Position numbers and translations under genes: made by a program. This document shows positions 16,398 through 25,270 of a stretch of 35,246 nt of DNA, one piece after another (within the stretch, counting starts at the first letter, position 1; every line of letters starts with the position of its first letter). The stretch is taken from positions 1-35,246 of the forward strand of contig JALRBQ010000012.1 of the NCBI GenBank assembly GCA_023257655.1. The letters are read 5' to 3'. Under the pieces are notes generated by a model, which saw only the letters and a list, made by a program, of their open reading frames with translations, searched no databases and was not told the DNA's origin. The DNA is from Pseudomonadales bacterium (GTDB lineage Bacteria > Pseudomonadota > Gammaproteobacteria > Pseudomonadales > Pseudohongiellaceae).

Positions 16398-17558
16398 ATG
16401 GCACCTGATTCGCTGCTGTTTTCGTTTTTTCTGATCTTTAGCGGCGCCGCCCTACTGTCTACCGTGGCCCTGTACTGCAAGCAACCTCTGTTGGTAGCTT
16501 ATATTTGCGTTGGCGTCATCCTGGGGCCCTATGGTTTCAAGTTCATCTCGGACCCAAGTCTGCTTACCGATATTGCCGAGTTTGGCATCATCTTCCTGCT
16601 CTTCCTTCTGGGTCTGGATATGCAGCCCAGTAAGTTAATGGCGACGCTCAAGAAAACCTTTCTAGTGACTCTGGCCAGCTCAATCGTGTTCGTGCTACTG
16701 GGCCTCGGAACGGGGCTTGTCTTCGCCTTTTCACCGATCGAGAGCATGGTCATCGGTTTTAGCATGATTTTTTCCAGCACCATTATCGGCATCAAATTGC
16801 TACCAACTACCGTGCTACACCAGAAACACATGGGAGAGTTGATGGTGGGTATCCTGCTATTGCAGGACTTTATCGCTATTTTTCTGCTGGTCTTCCTGGA
16901 TTCTGGCGATCTCAGTCGTTCGACGCCACTGCGAGTGCTGCTCGCCTTTCCCCTGTTGTTGGCAATTTCCTATTATGCAGCGCGTTATCTGCTTGTCGCC
17001 CTTATCGCGCGGTTTGACCACTTCAAGGAATACATCTTCCTGCTAGCCGTCGGCTGGTGCCTGGGCCTCAGCGCACTGGCGAGCTTCATGGGCCTCTCAG
17101 CTGAGATTGGCGCCTTTGTTGCCGGCGTATCCCTGGCGACCAGCCCCATCGCCCTGTACATCGCCGACAACCTGAAACCCTTGCGTGATTTCTTTCTGAT
17201 TCTGTTTTTCTTCTCGCTCGGCGCGCAGTTTAATATCTCACTCATCGCGCAGATTATCGGGCCTGCCTTGTTACTGGCCCTGCTCGCACTCACGCTGAAG
17301 CCGATCGTGTTTCACTATCTTCTGAGACGCTTCAGTGAGCGCAATCGGCTGGCCTGGGATGCGGGTCTGCGTTTAGGCCAGATCAGCGAGTTCTCTCTGC
17401 TGATCGCGTTTGTCGCCACTCAGTCGGGCATGATTGGGGAACTCGCTTCGCTCGTTATCCAGGCGGCAGCGATTATTACCTTCCTGGTCTCGTCCTACGT
17501 GGTTGTGTTGTTCTGTCCGACTCCGATCGCGATCAATCCGAAATTGCGACGCGACTAG
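16398..17558 (+). CDS. CPA2-family cation:proton antiporter without regulatory domain
   Basis: 386 residues, about 11-12 membrane segments starting at residue 5. The fold matches the Na+/H+ exchanger domain of the KefB/KefC group: VAYICVGVILGPYGF, LLFLLGLDMQPSKL, FSSTIIGIKLL, LLLQDFIAIFLL (the Asp is the probable ion-site residue) and LSAEIGAFVAGVSLA. It exchanges Na+ or K+ for protons across the inner membrane; the ion cannot be read. Unlike full KefB/KefC, it ends after the membrane domain, so there is no TrkA-N or ligand-gating domain. It starts 42 bases after the DUF934 gene and may be co-transcribed. It converges on yhdH with a 7-base gap. Confidence 0.88.
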   Translation: MAPDSLLFSFFLIFSGAALLSTVALYCKQPLLVAYICVGVILGPYGFKFISDPSLLTDIAEFGIIFLLFLLGLDMQPSKLMATLKKTFLVTLASSIVFVLLGLGTGLVFAFSPIESMVIGFSMIFSSTIIGIKLLPTTVLHQKHMGELMVGILLLQDFIAIFLLVFLDSGDLSRSTPLRVLLAFPLLLAISYYAARYLLVALIARFDHFKEYIFLLAVGWCLGLSALASFMGLSAEIGAFVAGVSLATSPIALYIADNLKPLRDFFLILFFFSLGAQFNISLIAQIIGPALLLALLALTLKPIVFHYLLRRFSERNRLAWDAGLRLGQISEFSLLIAFVATQSGMIGELASLVIQAAAIITFLVSSYVVVLFCPTPIAINPKLRRD

Positions 17559-17565
17559 TGGTCGG

Positions 17566-18561
17566 TTAGCGAGTTAAATTCAACAGGTAGCGACCGGTGG
17601 CACCGCCATTTAACACGGTGCGAAGCGCGGCGTCGAGGTCTTCGAAGCCAATTTCTGTGCACAAGGATTCGAGCTGCGGCAGCTTCCAGGTTGTCGCCAG
17701 CTTCGCCCACAAGGCCGCCTTGGTAGCCAACGGCAGCTGAACGGAATCGACGCCCAACAGGTTTACGCCACGCAGGATGAACGGGAGCACACTGCCTTTG
17801 AAGGCAGGGGATTGCACGAGACCACAGCAGGCAACACTGCCTCCATAGCGTATCGACTTCACCACATTGAACAAGGTCTCTCCACCGACTACGTCGATCG
17901 CCGCCGCCCACTGCTCTTTCAGCAAGGGACGGGGATTGTCTTCGGATAATTCACTACGGTCGATGATACTACTTGCCCCGAGTGATCTAAGCAGTTCATG
18001 CGCAGTCGCCTTGCCTGTACTGGCTATCACCTCGAAACCAAGATGATGCAACAGGGCCACGGCGAAGATTCCGACACCGCCTGTGGCACCAGTGACCAAT
18101 ACTGGTCCGGTGTTCGGGGTGACGCCATTAAGTTCCAATTTTTCCAGACACAAGGCTGCGGTGAAACCGGCGGTTCCGATGATCATGCTCTCCCGCACGC
18201 CAAGTCCATTTGGACACTTCACGACCCAGTCAGCAGGGACTCGAATATACTCTCCAAATCCACCTGCAGTATTCATGCCCAGGTCGTATCCGATAACGAT
18301 GACTTCATCACCAGCGGCAAACTCTGCCGAGTCTGAAGCACTGACTACGCCGGCGGCATCGATTCCAGGTGTATGTGGAAATTGTCGTGTAACTCCCTTG
18401 TTGCCACTGGCCGACAAGGCATCCTTGTAGTTGAGGGATGAATATTGAACCTTTATCAAGACATCGCCTGCGGGCAGATCATCTATCTTGCGTGTCACGA
18501 TAGCCGTTTCAAATTGTTTTTCGGCAACTTCGCTTACTTGTAAGGCTTTGAATGTAGTCAC
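17566..18561 (-). CDS. yhdH: YhdH/AcuI-type NADPH-dependent oxidoreductase
   Basis: 331 residues, medium-chain dehydrogenase/reductase superfamily without zinc ligands. The N-terminal GroES-like part has SSLNYKDALSASGN and TPGIDAAGVV; the nucleotide-binding part has VLVTGATGGVG (about residues 153-163) and GLVQSPAFKGSVLPFILRGV near the end, both typical of YhdH and AcuI. AcuI reduces acryloyl-CoA to propionyl-CoA; the actual substrate here is not visible. Translation starts at GTG (18559-18561) with an AGGAAA site. It lies 86 bases after sohB on the same strand and may share its transcript. Confidence 0.92.
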   Translation of the reverse strand: MTTFKALQVSEVAEKQFETAIVTRKIDDLPAGDVLIKVQYSSLNYKDALSASGNKGVTRQFPHTPGIDAAGVVSASDSAEFAAGDEVIVIGYDLGMNTAGGFGEYIRVPADWVVKCPNGLGVRESMIIGTAGFTAALCLEKLELNGVTPNTGPVLVTGATGGVGIFAVALLHHLGFEVIASTGKATAHELLRSLGASSIIDRSELSEDNPRPLLKEQWAAAIDVVGGETLFNVVKSIRYGGSVACCGLVQSPAFKGSVLPFILRGVNLLGVDSVQLPLATKAALWAKLATTWKLPQLESLCTEIGFEDLDAALRTVLNGGATGRYLLNLTR

Positions 18562-18647
18562 CCTGATTTCCTGTGGTTTGAATTGATTATTTCGCAGTCG
18601 TGATTTTCGTTATTGCAGTTTCTAGGATTGTGGTTTTACGATTATGA

Positions 18648-19721
18648 CTACTGATAGTTATTCGGCGTCGTTTTCCCCAGCCAATTGTTCAGCACCCGAC
18701 CGAGTGTCGCCTCGAGAACCGAACCCAGTTTGTCCTGAATTGTCTTGCGAATCTCGTACTCGACCTCGAACACGTCGGCGTCGGCACAGGCCTCCAGCAA
18801 ACATTCATCACTCGTCTTCAATTCATCGATCATCTTGAGCTCCAGCGCCTGCAATCCAACCCAGGTTTCGCCTGTGGCAATCTTGTCGATTTCAACAACT
18901 GGTCGATGTTCCTTGACCCACTGCTTGAAAAGGCCGTGCATGATGTCGACATCTTCCTGTACTTTATCGCGGGCCTTCTGGGTAATTTCTCCAAATTGGG
19001 TGAGCGTACGTTTGAACTCTCCCGCAGTGATAATCTCGTAGTCAATCGCATTTTTCTGGAGAACGCGATGGAAATTAGGTAATTGCACCAGCACGCCAAT
19101 GGAACCGATGATGGCGAAGGGAGCAGCGACCAGTTTGTCAGCCAGACAAGCCATCATATAACCTCCACTCGCTGCGACCTTGTCGACACAGATTGTGAGT
19201 GGAATGGCTTTGTCCTTAATTCGCATCAATTGCGATGAGGCCAGACCGTAGGCATGTACCATGCCGCCCGGACTCTCCAGTCGCAGGATTACTTCATCCT
19301 GGTCTTCGGCCATGGACAATACGGTCGTAATTTCCTCGCGCAGGGAGCTGACCGCTTCAGCTGCAATATCGCCGTCGAAGTTCAGTACATAGATGCGCTT
19401 CTTGCGCGGAATGGCGTTCGCACCTTCGCCTTCACCCGCGAGCAATTTGCTACGTTCCTTCGCCGCCTTGCTCTCGGCTTTTTGCTCCTTCTTCTCAAGC
19501 TTCTTAAATTGCTTGAGTTCGGCCTTGTCCAGAACTGAATGGCGTAAATCATCCCGCAGATCCTGAAGATGATCGTTTACCTGGGTAATTTTCAGTGCGC
19601 CTTTCTTGTCACTGCGTTTGCTACGACCACTCGAAACGATGGCACCGATTATGATGATTATGGCAATAACGAGTGTCGCCACCTTGGCGAGGAACATTGC
19701 GTATTCAATGACGTATTCCAA
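18648..19721 (-). CDS. sohB: SohB, S49-family membrane serine protease
   Basis: 357 residues. One membrane segment (about residues 10-29) anchors the protein; a Lys/Glu-rich stretch (about 60-95) precedes the peptidase domain. The catalytic Ser185 is in VAASGGYMMA and the base Lys237 in AGEFKRTL, the Ser-Lys dyad of signal-peptide peptidases. The start is a TTG (19719-19721): an in-frame TGA precedes it directly, a CGGAG site lies eight bases upstream, and the membrane segment needs these residues. It follows nudC by 62 bases and precedes yhdH, so a nudC-sohB-yhdH unit is plausible. SohB is thought to act on periplasmic substrates or signal peptides. Confidence 0.93.
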   Translation of the reverse strand: MEYVIEYAMFLAKVATLVIAIIIIIGAIVSSGRSKRSDKKGALKITQVNDHLQDLRDDLRHSVLDKAELKQFKKLEKKEQKAESKAAKERSKLLAGEGEGANAIPRKKRIYVLNFDGDIAAEAVSSLREEITTVLSMAEDQDEVILRLESPGGMVHAYGLASSQLMRIKDKAIPLTICVDKVAASGGYMMACLADKLVAAPFAIIGSIGVLVQLPNFHRVLQKNAIDYEIITAGEFKRTLTQFGEITQKARDKVQEDVDIMHGLFKQWVKEHRPVVEIDKIATGETWVGLQALELKMIDELKTSDECLLEACADADVFEVEYEIRKTIQDKLGSVLEATLGRVLNNWLGKTTPNNYQ

Positions 19722-19783
19722 TCAAATTACTCCGGTAGAAATGGCTCTAACTATCTAGGCACGACGAGCGCATTGTGCCCTTA

Positions 19784-20617
19784 TTACGGCTGATTTTCCA
19801 AGTTCACGGGCTGGAATTTAGCGACATAATCACAAATTAACTCCCCCGACACACTGATCATCGCGGACGGCACTGTGGGCAGGTTACTCACGTCAAACCA
19901 CCCAGCTTCGGCAATCTCCTCAGCATCGGGTGTGATCTCGCCTGACTTGTAATCCGCATAAAATCCCAGCATGAGTTGCGAGGGAAACGGCCAGGATTGA
20001 CTCTTCGCATAGCGGACATTTTCAATTTCGATGCCCACTTCTTCCCGAACCTCCCGAATCACCGTCTGTTCGGGGGTCTCACCGACCTCGATGAAGCCTG
20101 CCAGACAGCTGAAGAAGTTGGAAGTGAATCGTGCGCTACGTGCCAGCAATACTTCTCTGCCACGCACAATCAACATGATGACACAGGGATTTATGCGGGG
20201 AAAATACTGATGCTGGCACCCCGTACATATCAGTGCACGCTGATCCGGATGGGGGGTGGTCGGGGCGCCGCAGACGCCACAATAGCGATGAGTCAGTGTC
20301 CAATCCAGAATCTGGTTCGCCTTTCCGGCCAAAGCCAGCACAGATTCGCTATCCCCGATCAACAAGCTGCGCAACGAGCACATTTCTGCTTGTAGCAATG
20401 CGCTCGGATCCTGTCGAAGATGCACGGCAATGATGGCGGAGTCTTGCTGTGAGTCAATAACGAGCAATTCCGTATCTTCCGGAAGCAGCAGCTCCAGTTC
20501 AGCTCGCTTCCACAGATAATTTCCGGCACGCGCAACTATCCGCCGATCGTAGAATACGACAAGCCTGTCCGAATCAAGAAGTTGATCTACCTGGGGAAAA
20601 TAACTGCGCTGTGTCAT
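19784..20617 (-). CDS. nudC: NAD(H) pyrophosphatase NudC
   Basis: 277 residues from the ATG at 20615-20617; a TTG three codons earlier is possible. The N-terminal domain is followed by a zinc ribbon (YCGVCG and ICTGC) and a Nudix box GFIEVGETPEQTVIREVREE (about residues 175-194), continuing VGI. After it comes SQSWPFPSQLM, where the NADH-specific family motif SQPWPFP has Ser for the first Pro. The enzyme cleaves NAD(H) to NMN(H) and AMP and, in E. coli, removes NAD caps from RNA. It is cytoplasmic, homodimeric and metal dependent. Confidence 0.94.
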   Translation of the reverse strand: MTQRSYFPQVDQLLDSDRLVVFYDRRIVARAGNYLWKRAELELLLPEDTELLVIDSQQDSAIIAVHLRQDPSALLQAEMCSLRSLLIGDSESVLALAGKANQILDWTLTHRYCGVCGAPTTPHPDQRALICTGCQHQYFPRINPCVIMLIVRGREVLLARSARFTSNFFSCLAGFIEVGETPEQTVIREVREEVGIEIENVRYAKSQSWPFPSQLMLGFYADYKSGEITPDAEEIAEAGWFDVSNLPTVPSAMISVSGELICDYVAKFQPVNLENQP

Positions 20618-20708
20618 AACCTGCAACCTAACTCAATTCACCGGACCAGTCCGGCGCATTGAGCCTGCCGGTACCACTACAGAAGTGAGAGCTTGCCAGG
20701 TTGGGAGT

Positions 20709-20733
20709 GAGGTGCCCGCGAATCGGGCACCTC
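20709..20733 (-). terminator. 10-bp hairpin after the ion transporter gene
   Basis: A perfect 10-bp stem (GAGGTGCCCG/CGGGCACCTC) with a 5-base loop lies 8 bases beyond the stop codon at 20741. There is no T-run after it on the minus strand, so it is either an imperfect terminator or an RNA-stabilising stem. Confidence 0.5.
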
Positions 20734-20740
20734 AGATAGA

Positions 20741-22078
20741 TCAGGCAATTGGCCGCGAAAAGAAATCGAAGAACACATACATGATGACCGTGCAACTTAA
20801 TAGCGTGATCAGCATAACCGGCAAGCCTTTACGGAACCAGAGTCCCGGGGTGATCGCCAGACTCGGATCTCCGGCATCTTTCGCCATCTTCTCCGAGATT
20901 GTTACGATGAATACATTCGCCGTGGAACCGAGGTGGGTCCCATTACCCCCCATACCCACACCGGCGGCGAGTGCCCACCACAGCGGCGTCACATTGATGC
21001 CTTGCGCCTCCATTCCCAGAATGATCGGAATCATTGCTGCGGTGAAGGGAATATTATCGATCGCCGCCGACAGCGCTGCAGAAACCCACATAAGGATAAT
21101 TGTCGCCATCAGCAGATCGCGTTCCACGAACGGGATGATGAACTGCCCGACGTATTCAAGAAACTTGCTGTGCTCCACACCACCGACGATGATGAACAGC
21201 GATATGAAGAACATGAGAAGCGCCAATTCGGTATGGGCGAAGGCTTCTTCCATGTCGATGTCTTTGCCAATGAAGGCGAGAGCGGTGAGTCCGAGCGCGG
21301 TGACAAACCAGGGTTCCCAATGCAAGGAGTTGTGAAGCACAAAGCCGATGACCATCACCCCCAGAACTCCCAGAGCTCCGTACCAGGTTTTCGGGTCAGA
21401 GAGCGGTTCTCGCTCTGTCAGATCCATGGGCTGTGGCGTCACTGCCAACTCGCTTTTGAACAGGAAGCGGAGGAATACCAGAATCAACACCCAGGCCACG
21501 GCAACCATGGCGCCCATGTGAATGATGAAAGTATTGAAGTCAATGTCTGCCGCAGAACCAATCATCAAATTGGGCGGATCGCCAACGAGGGTGGCGACAC
21601 CACCGGTATCTGACAATAACGCGGCGGCAAGCAACATCGGAATTGCACTCACGCGCAGAGATTTACAAATTAAAATGATCAGGGGGCCGAAGATAACGAC
21701 AGTCGTCACGTTGTCGAGCAGCAATGACAGCACTGTAACCAGCGTACCCATCAGGGCCAGCAACAGAAACAGGCGACCCTTGCTGAAATCGGCGATGGCA
21801 TAGGCCATTTGCTGGAAGCCACCAGTGGGAATCATGATGGCTACAATCGTCATCATGCCACCCAGCAGGAACACAACGTTCCAGTCGATGGCGTGCACGG
21901 CATCTTCAGGGGAGTAAAAGTGGAACACCTGACCGGCGACGATCATCGCTGCGGCGCCTGCCATCGCACACTTCACCCGATGCACATGGTGCACACCTTC
22001 GGTAAAAATCGCGAGAAAGGTCAACGCCAGCACAATGCCAGAGACCATCATTTCCGTATTCCAAACAAGTGTTTCCAT
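20741..22078 (-). CDS. ArsB/NhaD-type ion transporter (IT superfamily)
   Basis: 445 residues with about 11-12 membrane segments. The segments LLDNVTTVVIFGPLII, DTGGVATLVGDPPNLMIGS and AIDNIPFTAAMIPII mark the ArsB/NhaD branch of the ion-transporter superfamily, which also includes the human P protein; the two conserved Asp-Asn pairs lie in re-entrant loops of the two inverted halves. Na+/H+ exchange (NhaD-like) is likely but arsenite or dicarboxylate substrates are not excluded. A GAGGAC site precedes the ATG. It is followed by a hairpin at 20709, and a 225-base leader with stems precedes it. Confidence 0.85.
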   Translation of the reverse strand: METLVWNTEMMVSGIVLALTFLAIFTEGVHHVHRVKCAMAGAAAMIVAGQVFHFYSPEDAVHAIDWNVVFLLGGMMTIVAIMIPTGGFQQMAYAIADFSKGRLFLLLALMGTLVTVLSLLLDNVTTVVIFGPLIILICKSLRVSAIPMLLAAALLSDTGGVATLVGDPPNLMIGSAADIDFNTFIIHMGAMVAVAWVLILVFLRFLFKSELAVTPQPMDLTEREPLSDPKTWYGALGVLGVMVIGFVLHNSLHWEPWFVTALGLTALAFIGKDIDMEEAFAHTELALLMFFISLFIIVGGVEHSKFLEYVGQFIIPFVERDLLMATIILMWVSAALSAAIDNIPFTAAMIPIILGMEAQGINVTPLWWALAAGVGMGGNGTHLGSTANVFIVTISEKMAKDAGDPSLAITPGLWFRKGLPVMLITLLSCTVIMYVFFDFFSRPIA

Positions 22079-22237
22079 CGTGTTGCGTCCTCATGAATTC
22101 AGGATTCTTGGTGTATGACAGTGACTATCGAGCGGGTGAAAACTCTGTCTCTGCCGCCGCTTCAGATCCATGTATTTATTGAAATTTTTAGGTCCCGATT
22201 GGTTCAAAAGCGCTAAATACTATCGGTTATAGCCACC

Positions 22238-22278
22238 CCGATCAAGATAAACCGATCGGCCAACACCGATTTACGGTG
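22238..22278 (-). other. Two small stem-loops between dnaQ and the ion transporter
   Basis: CACCG/CGGTG (22264-22278, 5-base loop) and CCGATC/GATCGG (22238-22259, 10-base loop) occur in the 225-base gap after dnaQ. They are on the transcript of either the dnaQ 3' end or the transporter leader. No T-run follows, and no riboswitch class was recognised. Confidence 0.35.
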
Positions 22279-22303
22279 GCGTCCTCCAAATGGTGTGGGC
22301 GGC

Positions 22304-23023
22304 CTATCGGGACTGCTCCAGATTGAGCCACAAACAGCCTTCGCCACTCTTCTTGTCGATTTCAAGCAATCGCTCCCGATGCTCACTGAGTTCCTGCTCG
22401 GTCGCCTTGATCACAGTCAGTGGAGGCCGATTGGGATCGAAGCGGCGCTTACGGTTATTACGAGCCGCAACGTCCAAGACTTCCTCCTTAAGTGACAGGC
22501 TCGATTGACCGCTCGTCATCAGCAAATACACATCCGCGAGGATCTCGGCATCGAGCAAGGCGCCGTGCAAGGTGCGCTGGGTATTATCTACGCCGTAGCG
22601 CTTGCACAGAGCATCCAGATTATTGCGCTGGCCCGGATGTTTCTCGCGAGCCAGTAAGAGCGTATCGAGCACCGTGCAAACGCTGTCCAGTGACTTCAGC
22701 GCGGACGAGGTCTGCCGCATTTCGGCATTGAGGAATCCCATATCGAACGGCGCATTGTGGATGACGAGTTCAGCTCCAGTGATGAAATCCAGCAGCTCTG
22801 CCTCAATCTGGGCAAAGCGTGGTTTATCGGCGAGAAAATCGCTGGTCAGGCCATGCACCTCGATGGCACCGGCATCGATGTCGCGATCGGGATTAAGGTA
22901 CCGATGAAAATGCCGGCCCGTCAGGCGGCGGTTCTGGATTTCCACGCAACCAATCTCGATGATTCGATGGCCCTGCTGGGGATCCAGCCCCGTTGTTTCT
23001 GTATCGAGCACCACTTGCCGCAT
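22304..23023 (-). CDS. dnaQ: DNA polymerase III epsilon subunit DnaQ
   Basis: 239 residues. The DEDDh exonuclease sites are complete: DTETTG (Asp7, Glu9), NAPFDMGFL for the second motif, and LHGALLDAEILADVY with the catalytic His and Asp. The C-terminal part contains QSSLSL after the exonuclease domain, fitting a beta-clamp-binding motif (E. coli has QTSMAF). It is the proofreading 3'-5' exonuclease of the replicase. The ATG has an AGGTG site. The rnhA gene ends 27 bases upstream on the same strand, so they are one unit here, whereas in E. coli the two are divergent. Confidence 0.97.
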   Translation of the reverse strand: MRQVVLDTETTGLDPQQGHRIIEIGCVEIQNRRLTGRHFHRYLNPDRDIDAGAIEVHGLTSDFLADKPRFAQIEAELLDFITGAELVIHNAPFDMGFLNAEMRQTSSALKSLDSVCTVLDTLLLAREKHPGQRNNLDALCKRYGVDNTQRTLHGALLDAEILADVYLLMTSGQSSLSLKEEVLDVAARNNRKRRFDPNRPPLTVIKATEQELSEHRERLLEIDKKSGEGCLWLNLEQSR

Positions 23024-23050
23024 CTTGTGTTCACCTGCTATCGAAGCTTA

Positions 23051-23491
23051 CTAGTTATCCAGTTCATCAATGCCCTGATTGGCCAGCTGATCCGCGATTT
23101 CATTCTCGGGATGTCCACTGTGGCCCTTCACCCAATGCCACTCAATCTCATGCTTGCCGGCAAGTTCATCAAGCTGTTGCCACAACTCAACATTCAGCAC
23201 AGGCTTCTTGTTGGCTGTCTTCCAATTGCGTTGTTTCCAATTTGCTATCCATTCGGTTATGCCAGTCAGCACATATTTCGAATCAGTGGTAATCCTGACC
23301 TTGCACGATTTATTCAGCGCCTGGAGACCGCGGATGACAGCCGTGAGTTCCATCCGGTTATTCGTAGTCTGTGCCTCGCCTCCGTAGAGCGTCTTTTCGA
23401 CACCGGCATAGCGTAACAACACGCCCCACCCGCCTCTCCCGGGATTGCCGCGGCAGGCGCCATCGGTATACATCTCTACAATTTGTGGCAA
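23051..23491 (-). CDS. rnhA: Ribonuclease HI
   Basis: 146 residues. With the TTG at 23489-23491 as start, the catalytic residues fall at Asp10 ([11 protein letters not shown]), Glu48 (NNRMELT), Asp70 (TTDSKYV) and Asp134 (NEIAD), with His124, exactly the E. coli numbering. That supports TTG over the ATG six codons later, which would shorten the first strand. The enzyme cuts the RNA strand of RNA-DNA hybrids, removing primers and R-loops. It lies between a methyltransferase gene (30-base gap) and dnaQ (27-base gap), all on the minus strand. Confidence 0.96.
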   Translation of the reverse strand: MPQIVEMYTDGACRGNPGRGGWGVLLRYAGVEKTLYGGEAQTTNNRMELTAVIRGLQALNKSCKVRITTDSKYVLTGITEWIANWKQRNWKTANKKPVLNVELWQQLDELAGKHEIEWHWVKGHSGHPENEIADQLANQGIDELDN

Positions 23492-23521
23492 TGCGTTTCT
23501 CTATCGTTAATGCTGGATGGA

Positions 23522-24313
23522 TTAATGAATTTTGGCCCGCACATTCTCCGCCGCTGGCAAGACCGCCGCTCGAGCTCGCAAGGGACGCCAGCGCGGCAAT
23601 ACGGGAGTCAGGGGCACCACCTGCTTGAGACAGACGATGATATAGGCACCACCAAACGGATTGCGCAGACGGTTGCCAAAACGTTCCAATCGCGGCGCAT
23701 GTTTAAGGCAGCGCGAATACTTGATCGGCAGGAAATGCAGGCTGAATCGCACACTGTCGATATGCAAATCCAACAATTTGAGCCAGTCCGTCAGTCGACG
23801 CCTGGAGAGAAATCGCGCTCGCCAGGGAATCAGAGTCTTGCGCTTGAACAGTTTCCAGAATCCCCAATGGCTGGCAGGATTGAACCCGATGATCAGCATC
23901 TGTCCACCAGGTCTTAGCACCCGGGTCGCTTCGCGCAACAGCTTGTGGCTGTTCTCTGTGAAATCCAATGCGTGATGCAGCACCACGGCATCGATGCTGT
24001 CATTCGCCAGTGGCAATTCTTCATTGTTGGCGACGGCATGGGTCGATCCGGCGCGATAGCTCGGCGAGAAGATAATCTTGTGCCCGGCTGGGCTTTCCGC
24101 AATGAGCGAATGCTCTTCGCTACAACCGATCTGCAGGATGTGGTAACCGAAGAACCGGCTGACAATGGGCCGCACCGCTTCCAACTCGGCTGTCAATACG
24201 GCGGAGCCCTGCGGACTCTGAAACCACTGATTGACCTGGGTATGAATCAAGTCACTGTCGGGCAGACCTCGCAGCAACCGGCGGCGGGTTTCATGTTTCG
24301 ATAAAAGGTTCAT
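23522..24313 (-). CDS. S-adenosylmethionine-dependent methyltransferase (class I)
   Basis: 263 residues from the ATG at 24311-24313; an upstream in-frame ATG (24388) would add 25 unusual residues (MYFWCW...). Class I features: HILQIGCSE (about residue 60, motif I), NNEELPLANDSIDAVVLHHA (about 97-116) and LREATRVLRPGGQMLIIGFNP. It resembles the methyltransferase next to gloB and rnhA in E. coli (yafS). The substrate is unknown. It is divergent from gloB and leads an apparent operon with rnhA and dnaQ. The C-terminus is Arg/Pro-rich and basic. The ribosome site is weak for either start. Confidence 0.85.
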   Translation of the reverse strand: MNLLSKHETRRRLLRGLPDSDLIHTQVNQWFQSPQGSAVLTAELEAVRPIVSRFFGYHILQIGCSEEHSLIAESPAGHKIIFSPSYRAGSTHAVANNEELPLANDSIDAVVLHHALDFTENSHKLLREATRVLRPGGQMLIIGFNPASHWGFWKLFKRKTLIPWRARFLSRRRLTDWLKLLDLHIDSVRFSLHFLPIKYSRCLKHAPRLERFGNRLRNPFGGAYIIVCLKQVVPLTPVLPRWRPLRARAAVLPAAENVRAKIH

Positions 24314-24409
24314 AGCCAGCGGAACTATTGTCGTAATCCAGTGATCGAAAAGTGTAACCTCGAACCGGGACCAGCACCAGAAATACAACTCGGGTGGCTG
24401 TAATTCGGC

Positions 24410-24437
24410 TTGTAATCAATGAGATACCTTATATCAT
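24410..24437 (+). promoter_or_regulatory. Candidate gloB promoter
   Basis: TTGTAA (24410-24415), 16 bases, TATCAT (24432-24437): four of six and five of six consensus matches, 28 bases before the gloB ATG. It lies in the divergent gap with the methyltransferase gene. Confidence 0.45.
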
Positions 24438-24464
24438 GTTCGTTTTTGCCAATCCGACAAGCCA

Positions 24465-25250
24465 ATGATCAAAGCGATACACCCGATTCCGGCATTCACC
24501 GATAACTACATCTGGGCGCTGTTGCACGCCGATGACAAGCGTGTCTGCGTCGTCGATCCGGGTGACGCCAATCCGGTTATCGATTACCTGCAAGGTCACA
24601 ATCTGACCCTAACCGAGATCCTGGTGACCCACCATCACCCAGACCATGTTGGTGGACTCTCTCGCCTTGTCGAGAAGTACGCTCCGCAAGTGGTGGGCCC
24701 TAAAGGAAGCCACATCAAGGGGATCAACCGGTATGTCACCGAGGGTGATCGGGTGAGCGTCTCTGACACCCCCTTTAGTGTACTTGAAGTGCCGGGTCAT
24801 ACCCTCGATCACATCGCCTACTTTTGTGACGGAACAGAAACTGAACTGCCAAAGCTGTTTTGCGGAGATACCTTGTTCGCCGCCGGATGTGGTCGACTCT
24901 TCGAAGGCACCGCGGCCGTGATGCATGCGTCATTAGCGAAATTCACGAGTCTGCCACCTAACACCGCTGTATATTGCACTCACGAATACACACTCGCCAA
25001 TCTGAGGTTCGCAATTGCAGCCGACCCTGACAATGCCGCTCTTCAGGCTCGTCTGCAGCGGGAACAGGAAAAACGTGATCAATCATTGCCAACGCTCCCG
25101 TCATCCATTGCACTGGAGCTTCAAACCAACCCCTTTCTCCGTTGCCAGGATGCCGCCCTGCAGCGTAGCGCCGAGCTTCAGCTACACCACAAACCAGAGA
25201 ACGAAGTTGAGGTGTTTGCGGCTTTGCGTCGCTGGAAAGATAATTTTTAA
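24465..25250 (+). CDS. gloB: Hydroxyacylglutathione hydrolase (glyoxalase II)
   Basis: 261 residues. The metallo-beta-lactamase metal site reads THHHPDHVGG (His56, His58, Asp60, His61) with GHTLDHIAY and the bridging Asp in FCGDTLFAAGCGRLFEG, and THEYTLANLRFA after it; the last belongs to the glyoxalase II signature. It hydrolyses S-lactoylglutathione to lactate and glutathione, completing methylglyoxal detoxification. The final 70 residues form the helical C-terminal domain with RRWKDNF. The gene is followed by mltD after 20 bases, so they are likely co-transcribed. The ribosome site is weak. Confidence 0.96.
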   Translation: MIKAIHPIPAFTDNYIWALLHADDKRVCVVDPGDANPVIDYLQGHNLTLTEILVTHHHPDHVGGLSRLVEKYAPQVVGPKGSHIKGINRYVTEGDRVSVSDTPFSVLEVPGHTLDHIAYFCDGTETELPKLFCGDTLFAAGCGRLFEGTAAVMHASLAKFTSLPPNTAVYCTHEYTLANLRFAIAADPDNAALQARLQREQEKRDQSLPTLPSSIALELQTNPFLRCQDAALQRSAELQLHHKPENEVEVFAALRRWKDNF

Positions 25251-25270
25251 CTGGCCAATACAGGTTACCA

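Noticed and set aside
20933..21613. Plus-strand frame of 226 codons over the ion transporter gene
   Set aside because: His- and Arg-rich shadow of a membrane-protein gene read backwards.
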